From positions 1 through 61,918 of the forward strand of contig JAQBEX010000115.1 in NCBI GenBank assembly GCA_032123675.1: a stretch of DNA of 61,918 bases. Reading direction: 5' to 3'. Both the position numbers and the translations under genes were made by a program. The stretch comes from Prado023 sp032123675. GTDB taxonomy: Bacteria; Actinomycetota; Actinomycetes; S36-B12; CAIYMF01. The notes beneath the pieces were generated by a model. It was not told where the DNA came from. It worked only from the letters and a program-made list of their open reading frames with translations, and ran no database searches. This document shows positions 16,790 through 28,459 of this stretch, piece by piece (within the stretch, counting starts at the first letter, position 1; each line of letters starts with the position of its first letter).

Positions 16790-17926
16790 GTGAGCCAACC
16801 CCCCGGCCTGCTGGTCATGGAGGCGCCGAGGCGCGGCAAGCCGCCCCGCCACATCTCGGACATGACTCTCGCCGAGCGACGCGAGGCGGTCGTTGCTGCG
16901 GGGCTTCCCCGCTTCCGTGCCGACCAGGTCAGCAATCACTGGTTCGCCCGCCTCGTGGACGACCCGCAGCTGTGGACCGACATCCCCGCTGATCTGCGTG
17001 TGCCCCTGGCGGCGAGCCTGTGCCCGCCGCTGCTGACCAATGTTCGCGACATCACCTGCGACGGCGGGATGACGGTCAAGTCGGTATGGCGCCTGCATGA
17101 CGCGGCGACGGTCGAGTCGGTGTTGATGCGCTACCCCGCCACGCGCACGAGCCGTGAGCGGGTCACCGTGTGTGTCTCCTCCCAGGCCGGCTGCGGGATG
17201 AACTGCCCGTTCTGCGCGACCGGACAGGCTGGACTGACCCGCAACATGTCGACCGCCGAGGTCGTCGAGCAGGTTCTGGATGCGGGCCGGAAGCTGGCTC
17301 GCGGTGAGGTCGCCGGCGGCAGTGGCCGGGTCTCCAACGTGGTGTTCATGGGGATGGGGGAGCCGCTGGCCAACTACTCGGTCGTGGTCAATTCCGTGCG
17401 CCGGCTGATCGCCCCCGCCCCGGACGGTCTGGGGATGAGCGCCCGCGGGATCACCGTGTCCACTGTCGGGCTCGTACCCGCGATGCGCCGGCTGGCCGGT
17501 GAGGGCATTCCCGTGACGCTCGCGCTGAGCCTGCACGCCCCCGATGACCAGCTGCGCGACACGCTCGTCCCGATCAACACGAAGTGGAAGGTCGGGGAGG
17601 CAATCGATGCGGCCTTCGAGTACTCCCAGGCCACCGGGCGGCGCGTGTCCATCGAGTACGCGCTGATCCGCGACATCAATGACCAGGCCTGGCGCGCCGA
17701 CCTGCTGGGCAAGCTGCTCAACGCCCGCGGTCGCGGGTGGGTGCACGTGAATCCGATCCCGCTGAACCCCACGCCAGGCTCGAAGTGGACCGCCTCGGAC
17801 CCGGCGGTCGAGCGGGCCTTCGTGGCCGCCCTCGAGGCCCGCGGGATCCCCACCACCATCCGCGACACGCGCGGCAGCGAGATCGACGGCGCCTGCGGCC
17901 AACTGGCCGCAACAACCCCCACCTAA
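16790..17926 (+). CDS. rlmN: Dual-specificity 23S rRNA/tRNA adenine-C2 methyltransferase RlmN
   Basis: This is a 378-residue radical-SAM enzyme. The CxxxCxxC cluster motif lies at C135, C139 and C142 (AGCGMNCPFCATG), after an N-terminal accessory domain with the helix typical of RlmN. The GMGEPLANY and TVGLVPAMRRLA segments match the family. It methylates A2503 of 23S rRNA and A37 of tRNAs. GTG 16790 directly follows cdsA. A C-rich tract and repeat copy B come right after its stop, at the left edge of the catabolic island. Confidence 0.95.
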   Translation: MSQPPGLLVMEAPRRGKPPRHISDMTLAERREAVVAAGLPRFRADQVSNHWFARLVDDPQLWTDIPADLRVPLAASLCPPLLTNVRDITCDGGMTVKSVWRLHDAATVESVLMRYPATRTSRERVTVCVSSQAGCGMNCPFCATGQAGLTRNMSTAEVVEQVLDAGRKLARGEVAGGSGRVSNVVFMGMGEPLANYSVVVNSVRRLIAPAPDGLGMSARGITVSTVGLVPAMRRLAGEGIPVTLALSLHAPDDQLRDTLVPINTKWKVGEAIDAAFEYSQATGRRVSIEYALIRDINDQAWRADLLGKLLNARGRGWVHVNPIPLNPTPGSKWTASDPAVERAFVAALEARGIPTTIRDTRGSEIDGACGQLAATTPT

Positions 17927-17970
17927 CCCCCCACCCCCCCCGAGCCCCGCCCCCCGCGCCCCCGCGCCCC

Positions 17971-18050
17971 CCGCGCAAACCCTCCGCCAGGGGCCAGATC
18001 CTCCGCGTCGGCGGGGAGGATCTGACCCGTCGCGGAGGATCTGCGGGGTG
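17971..18050. repeat. 80-bp nested palindromic repeat, copy B
   Basis: The element is an imperfect nested inverted repeat of exactly the same 80-bp length as copy C, with 5 differences by eye. The inner arms are gggccagatcctcc and ggaggatctgaccc, and the outer arms are gcaaaccctccgc and gcggaggatctgc. It sits between rlmN and prpE, after a C-rich tract, and could terminate rlmN transcription. The origin as a dispersed repeat is inferred from three copies in the window. Confidence 0.85.
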
Positions 18051-18122
18051 CTGGGGTTTCCGCGCGCCACGGGCGTGGGCGGCGCGCCAGACTGTGGCCC
18101 GCTACGCAGCCGAGGAGGACCC

Positions 18123-20009
<1,887 letters not shown>

Positions 20010-20020
20010 CCCCACCCTCC

Positions 20021-20100
20021 CCGCGCAGACCCTCCGCCAGGGGCCAGATCCTCCGCGCCGACGGGGAGGATCTGGCCCGTCGCGGAGGGTCTGCGGGGTG
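20021..20100. repeat. 80-bp nested palindromic repeat, copy C
   Basis: Two perfect nested inverted repeats are present: the outer arms are 13 nt (20025-20037 and 20082-20094) and the inner arms 14 nt (gggccagatcctcc 20041-20054 and its complement 20065-20078), around a 10-nt loop. It lies between the convergent genes prpE and the MDR oxidoreductase, so it can act as a terminator in both directions. Confidence 0.88.
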
Positions 20101-20121
20101 GCGCCGCTGCTGACGGAGCGC

Positions 20122-21147
20122 TCAGCCGGAGGGTGCCGCGTCTGCGACCACCACCTTGCCCACCGTCCGGCCGGACTCCACCTGGGCGTGGGCGGCGCGC
20201 AGGTTCTCGGCGTTGATGGGGCTGAGCGCGCGGGTGAGGGTGCTGCGGATGGTTCCGGCGTCGGCCAGGGAGGCCACCCGATCGAGCAGGACGTGCTGTT
20301 CAACCATGTCCGGGGTCTGGTGCAGCGAACGCGTGAACATGAATTCCCAGTGCCAGGTGATGCTCTTGCCCTTGAGCACGGCGAGGTCCACCGGACCCGG
20401 ATCGTCGATGGCCACGATCTGGCCGAACGGCACGAGGACCTCGGCGAAGGCGGCCAGCTGACCCACGGAGTTGGTGGAGAAGATGTGGTCGACCCCCTCG
20501 GGGGCGACCCGCTGGACGTCTGCGACCAGGGCGTCGCCGTGGGTGACGGTGTCGTCAGCTCCGAGCGCCAGGACCCACTCCCGGCTCTCCGGTCGGCTGG
20601 CCGAGGCGATCACGCGAAGCCCCGGCACGAGGGCCTTGGCCAGTTGGATCACCATGGAGCCGACACCACCGGCACCGCCGACCACTAGCAGGGTCCCGGT
20701 GCTGCTGGGGGTCAGCCCGAGCCGGTCGAACAGCCCCTCCCAGGCGGTGATCGAGGTCAGCGGCAGTGCTGCGGCCTGGGCGAAGTCCAGGGATCCGGGC
20801 TTCATCCCGACCAGGCGCTCGTCAACCACGTGGAACGCCGAGTTCGTGCCCGGGCGGTTGATGGCGCCCGCGTAGTAGACGTCGTCACCTTCGTCGAAGA
20901 GGGCCACAGCCTCGCCCACGGCGCGGACGGTTCCGGCAGCGTCGTAGCCCAGGACCTTGGGGGTACCGTCGGGGTCGTTCCTGGTACGAACCTTGATGTC
21001 CACGGGGTTCACCGAGACGGCCCGGACCTCGACGAGGAGATCGCGCGGACCCACCTCGGGGACGGGGAGCTCGACATCTTCGAGGCTGGACGGATCAGAG
21101 CTGGGCAGGCTCCGGGTGTAGGCAACGGCGTTCATGGTGGCTGTCAT
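20122..21147 (-). CDS. Zinc-type alcohol dehydrogenase-like / quinone reductase (MDR superfamily)
   Basis: The 341-residue medium-chain dehydrogenase/reductase has a GroES-like N-terminus (VRAVSVNPVDIKVR) and a nucleotide-binding motif (LLVVGGAGGVGSMVIQLAKA). No catalytic-zinc Cys/His set is visible, so it belongs with the zinc-independent quinone-oxidoreductase branch, which reduces quinones or enones with NADPH. ATG 21147 follows agggtg. A start 8 codons earlier is less likely. It is divergent from tesB, 126 nt apart. No specific pathway link is visible. Confidence 0.82.
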   Translation of the reverse strand: MTATMNAVAYTRSLPSSDPSSLEDVELPVPEVGPRDLLVEVRAVSVNPVDIKVRTRNDPDGTPKVLGYDAAGTVRAVGEAVALFDEGDDVYYAGAINRPGTNSAFHVVDERLVGMKPGSLDFAQAAALPLTSITAWEGLFDRLGLTPSSTGTLLVVGGAGGVGSMVIQLAKALVPGLRVIASASRPESREWVLALGADDTVTHGDALVADVQRVAPEGVDHIFSTNSVGQLAAFAEVLVPFGQIVAIDDPGPVDLAVLKGKSITWHWEFMFTRSLHQTPDMVEQHVLLDRVASLADAGTIRSTLTRALSPINAENLRAAHAQVESGRTVGKVVVADAAPSG

Positions 21148-21273
21148 GGAGACACCCTGACCCATGGGCACCGGGTGCCGTCAAGGGCCGGCCGTCGTCC
21201 CGGGGTCAGCGGCTGCGCCGTGCGGATGCGGGGATGCGACCGAGGGCCGGTCCCGGTGTGTCACGATCTGCGG

Positions 21274-22209
21274 GTGACCCAGTACCCCGTCGACTCGCTG
21301 CTGAACCTGCTCGACCTCGATCGCCATCCCGGTGACGTCTTCGTGGGACCCAGCCAGGAGGTGAGCTACACGCGGATCTTCGGTGGGCAGGTGGCGGCAC
21401 AGGCGCTGGTGGCTGCCGGGCGCACCGTGGACCCGGAGCGGTATGTGCACTCCCTGCACGCGTACTTCCTGCGGCCCGGTGATCCCACTGAGCCGGTGGA
21501 GTTCCACGTCGAGCGGATGCGCGACGGCCGCGGCTTCAGCGTGCGCCGGGTGCTGGCCCATCAGCACGGCAAGGTGACCTTCGCGATGTCAGCGTCCTTC
21601 CACCTGCCCGAGGCGACGGTGATCGAGCACACGATCCTGGCTCCGGAGGTCCCGGCCCCGGAGGGCCTGCCCTCGCTGCGTGACCTGATGCGCCCGCACC
21701 TGGACCAGCTGCCGCCGATCCTTGTTGAGATCACCCCACCCGTGGACATCCGACCGGTCCGAGGTCTGGGCCAGAAGCTGGTCGCGTGGTGGGGCGATGC
21801 CTACCCGGGGCACCCCAGCCAGGATGAGGTCGTCGGCGGCTATCCGGGGGAGGACGTCATGTGGTTCCGTGCCGACGGTCCCATGCCCGCCGACCCGCTG
21901 CTGCACGTGTGCCTCGCGACCTACTTCTCGGACACGACGCTGCTGGACGCCGTCCAGCGGCGGCACGGCTACCACCTCGGCTCCGGTGACCTCGACGTGG
22001 CCAGCCTTGACCACGCGATGTGGTTCCACAAGCCCTACCGGGCCGATGAGTGGGCCCTGTACATCACGGCTTCGCCCGCCGCCGATCGGGGCCTCGGGTT
22101 CGCGCGGGGCCGGATGTTCGACACCCAGGGGCAGCTGATGATCTCGATCACCCAGGAGGGGCTGTTCCGTCGCCCGACAGCGCCTGGGGCCCCGCTGGCG
22201 CGCCCGTGA
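21274..22209 (+). CDS. tesB: Acyl-CoA thioesterase II
   Basis: The 311 residues form the TesB double hot-dog fold. The N-terminal half has GGQVAAQALVAAGRTV and YFLRPGDP, and the C-terminal half has LDHAMWFHKPYRADEWALY and GLGFARGRMFDTQGQLMIS. It hydrolyses acyl-CoAs to free acid and CoA. The start GTG 21274 is placed 6 nt after a cacgat hexamer, suggesting a leaderless mRNA. Its 3' end overlaps the convergent MFS gene by 62 nt. Confidence 0.9.
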   Translation: MTQYPVDSLLNLLDLDRHPGDVFVGPSQEVSYTRIFGGQVAAQALVAAGRTVDPERYVHSLHAYFLRPGDPTEPVEFHVERMRDGRGFSVRRVLAHQHGKVTFAMSASFHLPEATVIEHTILAPEVPAPEGLPSLRDLMRPHLDQLPPILVEITPPVDIRPVRGLGQKLVAWWGDAYPGHPSQDEVVGGYPGEDVMWFRADGPMPADPLLHVCLATYFSDTTLLDAVQRRHGYHLGSGDLDVASLDHAMWFHKPYRADEWALYITASPAADRGLGFARGRMFDTQGQLMISITQEGLFRRPTAPGAPLARP

Positions 22210-23470
22210 GGCTGGTCGATCCGGCTTCCGCGGCGGGGGATCCCTCGGCCTGATCCAGGTCCGGGGGCTCGATCGCCTCCACCCGGGTCAGGGTCGGCCG
22301 GGTCAGGGACGGCCGGGCCGCGATGGCCACGGCCAACCCGGCCAGCGCAGCCACCGACCCGACAGCGAGCCCGGCGGATGAGCCGCCGACGTCGATCAGC
22401 GCCCCGGCGAGGGCAACCGCTGCCGCGGAGCCCACCAGGACCCCGGAGATCGCCAGTGCCAACGCCTCAGTCAGCCGGGCCCGGGGCAGGGACCGCTCGA
22501 TGACCTGCATCGACCCGATCATCACGGCGGACACGCCCAGGCCGGCGGCGAACATGCCAGCGGCGTACCCGACCAGGCCGTTGATGACGGGGAGGACCGC
22601 GGTCGCGACGGCGAGCGTCGCGGTGCCGGTCACGATCTGGGTGGACAGTGGCCAGCCGCCCGGGCGAGCACCGAGGTACAGCCCGGTCAATCCACTGGCC
22701 AGCGCGAAGACGCCCAGCAACCACCCCGTCGCCCAGACGGCCCCGGACTCCTCGGCGAACGCCACGGTGGACACCTCGAGGGCACCGAAGATGCCACCCA
22801 TGAGCAGCATCAGGAGGGTGAGCACCTGCAGGGTCCCCGAGCGCCAGATGCCCGGACCGGCGGGGCCGGTGCGCTCGGCCGGCGCCGGCTCAGTGCTCCG
22901 CTGCGCCGCGAGTGCCAGGGCACCCGAACCTGCCATCAGGAGTCCGGCGACGATCGCCGACCACGGGGCGATCGCCACGGCCAGCGCGGTAGCCAGGGGC
23001 GGTCCGACGACGAACGCGACCTCGTCCAGCGTGGACTCGAGGGCGAAGGCGGAGGTCAGCTCGTCCGGCCCGTCGGCGATGCCTGCCCATCGGGTCCGGA
23101 CCATCGCCCCGAGGTTGGGCCCGGAGAGCCCGGCGATGACACCGAGCAGCAGCCACAGGAGCAGCGCCGTGCCGGCCATGACCGCCACGGTCAGCAGGGA
23201 CACGGCCACGATGTGCACCCCGATCAGGGGTGGGATGACCCGGTGCTGGCCGAAGCGGTCCGCCAGCCGGGCGCCGAGTGGTCCACCGATCGCCCCGGCG
23301 AGGGTGATCGATGCGGCCACGGCGCCGGCCTGGCCGTAGGAGCCGGTCTCGCTGACCACGAGCAGCGTCATGGCCAGCCCGAGCATGGCCATCGGGAAGC
23401 GGCCCACAAGCGCCGCTGCGGTCATCCGCACCGTGCCCGGGTGTCGGAAGATCGCGCGGAAAGCCTGCAT
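22148..23470 (-). CDS. Major facilitator superfamily transporter
   Basis: The 440-residue protein has about 12 predicted membrane segments and an MFS loop signature after the second segment (GARLADRFGQHR). Its Pro/Glu-rich C-terminal tail overlaps tesB on the other strand. ATG 23470 follows a strong aaggagg site. It is the last gene of the minus-strand unit that begins with the Lrp regulator, 127 nt after putA, and may also have its own promoter. The substrate is unknown. A drug- or amino-acid-exporter-like role is possible. Confidence 0.85.
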   Translation of the reverse strand: MQAFRAIFRHPGTVRMTAAALVGRFPMAMLGLAMTLLVVSETGSYGQAGAVAASITLAGAIGGPLGARLADRFGQHRVIPPLIGVHIVAVSLLTVAVMAGTALLLWLLLGVIAGLSGPNLGAMVRTRWAGIADGPDELTSAFALESTLDEVAFVVGPPLATALAVAIAPWSAIVAGLLMAGSGALALAAQRSTEPAPAERTGPAGPGIWRSGTLQVLTLLMLLMGGIFGALEVSTVAFAEESGAVWATGWLLGVFALASGLTGLYLGARPGGWPLSTQIVTGTATLAVATAVLPVINGLVGYAAGMFAAGLGVSAVMIGSMQVIERSLPRARLTEALALAISGVLVGSAAAVALAGALIDVGGSSAGLAVGSVAALAGLAVAIAARPSLTRPTLTRVEAIEPPDLDQAEGSPAAEAGSTSLTGAPAGPQALSGDGTAPPG

Positions 23471-23535
23471 CGGACCCTCCTTCCCCTGCTCGGCCCGGGC
23501 CAAACACCAGTCGTCCGTGGGCTGCCTGTCGATCA

Positions 23536-23567
23536 CGTCGACGTCACTGCCCGTCGACGTCACTGCC
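23536..23567. repeat. 16-bp tandem duplication
   Basis: cgtcgacgtcactgcc occurs twice in a row in the putA-MFS gap. Each unit contains the palindrome gtcgac. A gtcac/gtgac inverted pair follows. It could be an operator for the MFS gene or a slippage product. Confidence 0.5.
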
Positions 23568-23597
23568 GAACGTGACCGGGGATCGCCCACCTGCCGC

Positions 23598-26500
23598 TCA
23601 GCGTGCGCCCGGGACCCTCGGCTGGGGTCCCGCTCCGACATTGCCGTAGCGGTGCGCGGTGACGCACACGCTCTGCTCGTGCATCCATCGCGGTCCCTCC
23701 ACCTCGACGCTGGCCGCGATCGGTCGGCGGTCCAGGCTGATCCCGGAGTCGAGCCCGACGATCGCCAGATCGCCCGGGTCCTCGCCCGCGAGCCAGCGCA
23801 CCCGGCTCACCTCGGCGCGAGCCACCCGGTCCCGTGCGCTGTCGACGGATTCCACCACTGTGTCTGCGCCCCGCGCGACGGTGCTGCTCAGCACGATCCG
23901 GGTGCCGGTGCGCGCAGCCAGCCGTCGGACGGACTCGAGGTCCTCGGACCGTGTGTCGGCATCCACCCGGACCAGGATCGGCCGGTCCATCGACCGGTAG
24001 CGGACCAGGTTCCGCTCGACGGTCAGTCCGGTGAGGTCGCGGGCTGTCCCCCCGACCTCGGACCACCACCGCTGCACGTCCTCGTTGGACAGCGCGGCGC
24101 TGCCCGGTGCCCAGTCGCGCAGGCACGCGACGTAGTTCTCCCCGCCGGCCTTCGCGTTCGGGCCGACCGCGGACTTCTTCCAGCCACCGAAGGGCTGCCG
24201 GTTGACCACCGCCCCGGTGGTGCCGCGGTTGACGTACACGTTGCCTGCCTCGATGCGCTCGAGCCAGGTCTCACACTCACGTGCGTCCAGGGCGTGGATG
24301 CCTGCGGTCAGTCCGAAGTCGACGGCGTTCTGCCAGGTGATGGCGGTGTCCAGGTCCGGGGCTCGCATGACGCCGAGCACCGGACCGAACCACTCGGTCA
24401 GGTGCGTCCAGGATCCCGGTTGCACCCCGAGCTTCACGCCGGGGCTCCACAGATGGCCGGTCGCGTCGAGCTTGCGAGGCACCACGAGCCACGACTCGCC
24501 GGGCTCCAGGGTCGTGAGCGCACGTTCCAGCGGGCCCTCGGCCGGTCGGATGACCGGTCCGATCACGGTCGCAGGGTCCGTGCCGGCGCCGACGACCTCG
24601 GTGGTGACGGCATCGCGCAACTGCCGCAGGAAGGCTGGGTTGTCGTGGATCGAGGCCTCCACGATCGCCAGGCTGGCGGCAGAGCACTTCTGGCCGGCAT
24701 GTCCGAAGGCTGAGGCCACGAGGTCCTTGACGGCGGCATCGATGTCAGCGGTGGCGGAGATCAGCAGGGCGTTCTTGCCGGACGTCTCGGCCATCAGGCG
24801 CAGGTCCGGGCGCCACGAGGTGAACAGCCGGGCGGTGGCCCACGAACCGGTCAGGATCACCCCCGACACATCCGGATGGGTGACCAGGTGCTGGCCCACC
24901 TCGTCGTCGCGGGTGGGTACGAACTGCAGGACGTCGCGCGGGACCCCGGCGCGCCACAGCTGCTGGACCAGGATCCATGCAGTCGCGACCGTCTCGGGGG
25001 CGGGCTTGAGGATGACCGCGTTGCCTGCGGCCAGGGAGGCGAGGACCCCACCGGCCGGGATCGCGTACGGGAAGTTCCACGGGGGCACCACGACCACCAC
25101 CCCCAGCGGGCTGCTCGGTGCGCCGCCCTCGAGCGTGCGGATCGCTGACCGGCCGTAGTAGCGGGCGAAGTCGATGCCCTCGGCGATCTCCGGAACGGCC
25201 TGCTCCACCGTCTTGCCCGCGTCCAGGGACATCACCGCGAGGGTGTCGTGGTGCTCGTCAGCCATCACCCGGGCCGCCTCCCACAGGACGCGCGCCCGGT
25301 CCCGCGGCCCGCGGGCGTCCCAGCTGGCGACCGCCCGCTGGGCCACGGCGACGGCCTCGTCGACCACTTCCGGGGTGGCAACCGTGTAGGAGTACCAGGA
25401 CTGCCCGTCGTTGTTGGGGTCGCCGCCATGCTCGAGGCCGTCGACCCGCTCGACCCCGTCGACGACCACCGGAACGCGGCGATCCCACCCCGGCGAGTGC
25501 CGGTTCAGGGCAGCGGCGATCAGCTCGCGCTCCTCGGCTCGGGTGACATCGATCTCGACCTCGTTGACGAACAACCCGTCAGTGGTCGGCTCAGTGCTGG
25601 GAGACACCCGTGGGCCGTGCCGGCGGGACTCGGTGATGATGTCGTGCCGGGCGGTGACGGCCTCGCGGAAGCGACGCTCCTGCTCGGTGAACGTGGGGGA
25701 GCCGACGGTGAGGCTGAAGGATGCCCGCAGGAAGTTCTCCGGGGCCGTGTTCTCGTCGAGGCGTCGGACCAGGTAGGCCACCGCGGAGGCGAAGTCATCG
25801 CGTGCGGTCACCGGTGCGTAGAGCAGCACCGACCCCACGTCATGGATGATCGACAGCGCCTCGGCGTTGGCCATCCCCTCAAGCATCTCGATGTCGATCT
25901 GGTCGCTGACCCTGCGCGCGGCTGCCACCTCCAGCGACCAGGCGAGGTCGAACAGGTTGTGGCTGGCGATGCCGAGGCGCACCGCGTCGGCGTTCTCGGG
26001 CCGCACCGCGGCATCCACCAGGCGCTTCCAGGAGGCGTCGACATCGGCCTTGGATCCGTACGGGGCAGCCGTCCACCCATGGACCTGGGCCTCCGCGGTC
26101 TCCATCGCGAGGTTCGCCCCCTTGACGATCCGGACCTTGATGGGTGCGCCGCCCTGCTCCCGGCGCTCCTGCGCCCAGGCCAGCAGCCGCTCGAACACGG
26201 CGTGGCTCTCGGGCAGGTAGGCCTGCAGGACGATGCCGGCCTCGACGTGGCGGAACTCCTCCTCGGCGAGCACCTGGGTGAACACGTCAACGGTCAGCGG
26301 CAGGTCCCGGTACTCCTCCATGTCGAGGTTCACGAAGGTGGGTGGCGAGGTGGCCGCTGCAGCCCGGTACAGCGTCCGCAGCCGTTCGGCGACGCGGCGC
26401 ACCGAGCCCTCGTGGTCGTAGCTGCTCAGCTGCGCGGCGATCGCGGAGATCTTCACCGAGACGTAGGTGACCTCGGGACGGGTGAGCATCTCGACGACCC

Positions 26501-27020
26501 GGTCCAGCCGATGTGTGGCCTCATCCTCGCCCAGCACCGCCTCACCCAGGACGTTGATGTTCAGGCGGGCCCCCTCGGCCGCGCGGTGGGCCAGGTGTGA
26601 GCGCAGGGGTGCCTGCTCCGCGGGCAGGATGATGCCGGTCGAGGCCGCCCGCACCTGCCAGTGCACGAGGCGCATCGCAGGCTCCGGGGCCAGCGTCGAG
26701 ATCGGGGCCAGGATGCTGAGGCCCAGGTGGTCGCGCAGCCCGAGTGCTCGACGGTTCGACGAGCCCGCCGCCGCTCGTAGCGTGGCCGCGGCCCGCCCGG
26801 GATCCGAGATCCGCATCACCTCGTCGGTCAGGGCCATCGTGACCGGCAGCCCGGCCGGGTCCTTCAACAGCCTCGTGAGGCGCCGGCGGTTGGCCTTCTC
26901 CCGGTGCGAGCGGTGCCGCTCGGCGTCCTCCATCCACCGGGCCGCGCGCGCGACGGCGCGGTCGACGACGGCATCAGCGTCACGGCGGGTGGGGGCAGGC
27001 TCGAACGCGGAGATGTCCAC
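23598..27020 (-). CDS. putA: Bifunctional proline dehydrogenase / delta-1-pyrroline-5-carboxylate dehydrogenase
   Basis: The 1140-residue PutA oxidises proline to glutamate. The FAD-dependent PRODH barrel spans about 60-440 (RLNINVLGEAVLGEDEA; IVKGANLAMETAEAQVHGW; IASHNLFDLAWS). The NAD-dependent aldehyde dehydrogenase spans about 500-1010, with PPWNFPYAIPAGG, ETSGKNALL and the catalytic Cys779 in GHAGQKCSAASL. A C-terminal tail of about 130 residues follows. There is no N-terminal ribbon-helix-helix, so it is not the trifunctional repressor form. It lies 62 nt after the FAD oxidoreductase in the Lrp-led unit. Confidence 0.95.
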   Translation of the reverse strand: MDISAFEPAPTRRDADAVVDRAVARAARWMEDAERHRSHREKANRRRLTRLLKDPAGLPVTMALTDEVMRISDPGRAAATLRAAAGSSNRRALGLRDHLGLSILAPISTLAPEPAMRLVHWQVRAASTGIILPAEQAPLRSHLAHRAAEGARLNINVLGEAVLGEDEATHRLDRVVEMLTRPEVTYVSVKISAIAAQLSSYDHEGSVRRVAERLRTLYRAAAATSPPTFVNLDMEEYRDLPLTVDVFTQVLAEEEFRHVEAGIVLQAYLPESHAVFERLLAWAQERREQGGAPIKVRIVKGANLAMETAEAQVHGWTAAPYGSKADVDASWKRLVDAAVRPENADAVRLGIASHNLFDLAWSLEVAAARRVSDQIDIEMLEGMANAEALSIIHDVGSVLLYAPVTARDDFASAVAYLVRRLDENTAPENFLRASFSLTVGSPTFTEQERRFREAVTARHDIITESRRHGPRVSPSTEPTTDGLFVNEVEIDVTRAEERELIAAALNRHSPGWDRRVPVVVDGVERVDGLEHGGDPNNDGQSWYSYTVATPEVVDEAVAVAQRAVASWDARGPRDRARVLWEAARVMADEHHDTLAVMSLDAGKTVEQAVPEIAEGIDFARYYGRSAIRTLEGGAPSSPLGVVVVVPPWNFPYAIPAGGVLASLAAGNAVILKPAPETVATAWILVQQLWRAGVPRDVLQFVPTRDDEVGQHLVTHPDVSGVILTGSWATARLFTSWRPDLRLMAETSGKNALLISATADIDAAVKDLVASAFGHAGQKCSAASLAIVEASIHDNPAFLRQLRDAVTTEVVGAGTDPATVIGPVIRPAEGPLERALTTLEPGESWLVVPRKLDATGHLWSPGVKLGVQPGSWTHLTEWFGPVLGVMRAPDLDTAITWQNAVDFGLTAGIHALDARECETWLERIEAGNVYVNRGTTGAVVNRQPFGGWKKSAVGPNAKAGGENYVACLRDWAPGSAALSNEDVQRWWSEVGGTARDLTGLTVERNLVRYRSMDRPILVRVDADTRSEDLESVRRLAARTGTRIVLSSTVARGADTVVESVDSARDRVARAEVSRVRWLAGEDPGDLAIVGLDSGISLDRRPIAASVEVEGPRWMHEQSVCVTAHRYGNVGAGPQPRVPGAR

Positions 27021-27082
27021 GGATCCATGGTGGTCCGCCCGGGGCGCGAACTCAATGCGGGGAGATCCCCACCAGCGGGCAG

Positions 27083-28459
27083 TCAGTGGCCCAGGAAGCG
27101 CCCGAACAGTGCGGCCCTGCGGGAGGAGCGCCCCGAACGCACCTCGTGGGCATCAGCCGAGGACATCACCGCCAGCCCTGCGTTGGCCCCCATCCAGCGC
27201 AGCGGCTCTGGCTCCCACCGCCGGGAGTGGTGGTTCACCCAGGGCAGCGTCGTGAGCTCGGAGCGGGTACCCGTGATCAGGTCACTGAGCGTGCGCCCGG
27301 CGAGGTTGGAGGTTGCCACCCCGTCGCCGACGTAGCCGCCGGCCCACGCCAACCCCGAGCGCCGGTCCAGCCCGCATGAGGCGTACCAGTCACGCGGGAT
27401 GCCGAGCGGGCCGCCCCACCGATGGGTGACCCGGAAGGGCGCGACCTCCGGGAACATCCCGGACAGGGCCTGCCACAGCCCGTCGTGGACGGTGTCGTTG
27501 CGGTCGTGGCGCGGATCGATCCGGGAGCCGAAGTGGTAGGGCGCCCCGCGGCCGCCGAAGGCCAGCCGTCCGTCCGCGGTCCGCTGCCCGTAGATGACCA
27601 GGTGTCTGCCGTCGCTGAATGTCTCCCGCTCGGCCAGCCCGATCCGGTCCCAGACCTCGTCCGGCAGCGGCTCGGTCGCCAGCATCAGCGAGTAGACCGG
27701 CAGGACCTCCCGGCGCTGCCCGGCCAGCGTGGCGGTGAACCCCTCAGTCGCGCGCACGACGTACGGCGCTCGGACATCACCGAGGGGCGTGCGGACCACA
27801 CCGGGCTCGATGCCCCACGCCGGGGTGGCCTCGTAGATCCGGACCCCGTGGGACTCGACGAGGGCGCCCAGGCCGCGAACCAGCCGGGCGGGGTGGATCG
27901 CGGCGCAGTGTGGGGTGTAGGTGGCTCCGAGCACATCGGTGGCGCCGGCGCGCTCGCGTGCCTCCTGGGCATCGAGCAGCCGATAGTCGCCGGCTCCGAA
28001 TCCCCAGGATCGCCAGTGCGCCACCTCGTCGCGGGCTCGGTCGAGCTGGACCGGTGTCCTGGCCAGGCCAACCGTGCCACCCCGTGCCCAGTCGATGTCC
28101 AGCCCGGCGGCCGCGGCCACCCGCCCCACCTCGTCGACGGTGCCGTGCAGGGCGTGCTGCATGGCGATCGCGGCGTCCCGGGAGCTGGTGCGGGCAATCC
28201 GGTCCATCGACGTGGGGAACAGCGCCGAGCACCAGCCGCCGTTGCGGCCACTGGCTCCGAAGCCGGCCACGTTCGCCTCGACGATCGCGACCCGGATCCC
28301 CGGGACGCTCGCGGCCAGGTAGTGCGCGGTCCACAGCCCGGTGTAGCCGGCGCCGACGATCGCCACGTCAACGTCGGTATCGCCAGGCAGGGCAGGTCGG
28401 GGCTCAGCGGGCGGGCCGAGGCTGTCCCACCACATCGACACCGATCGCAGGTCGGTCAC
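27083..28459 (-). CDS. FAD-dependent amine/amino-acid oxidoreductase (PuuB/DadA-like)
   Basis: The 458-residue DAO-fold flavoprotein has an ADP-binding motif near the N-terminus (VAIVGAGYTGLWTAHYLA), the ASGRNGGW segment typical of PuuB-like oxidases, and a second FAD contact near the C-terminus (AWAGGYVGDGVATSNLAGR). Homologues oxidise gamma-glutamylputrescine, sarcosine-like or other secondary amines. No gamma-glutamylputrescine synthetase is seen nearby, so the substrate is open. The start GTG overlaps the stop of a 53-codon ORF (GTGA), and putA follows. Confidence 0.85.
   Translation of the reverse strand: MTDLRSVSMWWDSLGPPAEPRPALPGDTDVDVAIVGAGYTGLWTAHYLAASVPGIRVAIVEANVAGFGASGRNGGWCSALFPTSMDRIARTSSRDAAIAMQHALHGTVDEVGRVAAAAGLDIDWARGGTVGLARTPVQLDRARDEVAHWRSWGFGAGDYRLLDAQEARERAGATDVLGATYTPHCAAIHPARLVRGLGALVESHGVRIYEATPAWGIEPGVVRTPLGDVRAPYVVRATEGFTATLAGQRREVLPVYSLMLATEPLPDEVWDRIGLAERETFSDGRHLVIYGQRTADGRLAFGGRGAPYHFGSRIDPRHDRNDTVHDGLWQALSGMFPEVAPFRVTHRWGGPLGIPRDWYASCGLDRRSGLAWAGGYVGDGVATSNLAGRTLSDLITGTRSELTTLPWVNHHSRRWEPEPLRWMGANAGLAVMSSADAHEVRSGRSSRRAALFGRFLGH

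Noticed and set aside
18048..18122. Extended N-terminus for prpE starting at 18048
   Set aside because: The added 25 residues overlap the end of repeat copy B and are not PrpE-like. ATG 18123 has a strong gaggagg site and matches the family start.
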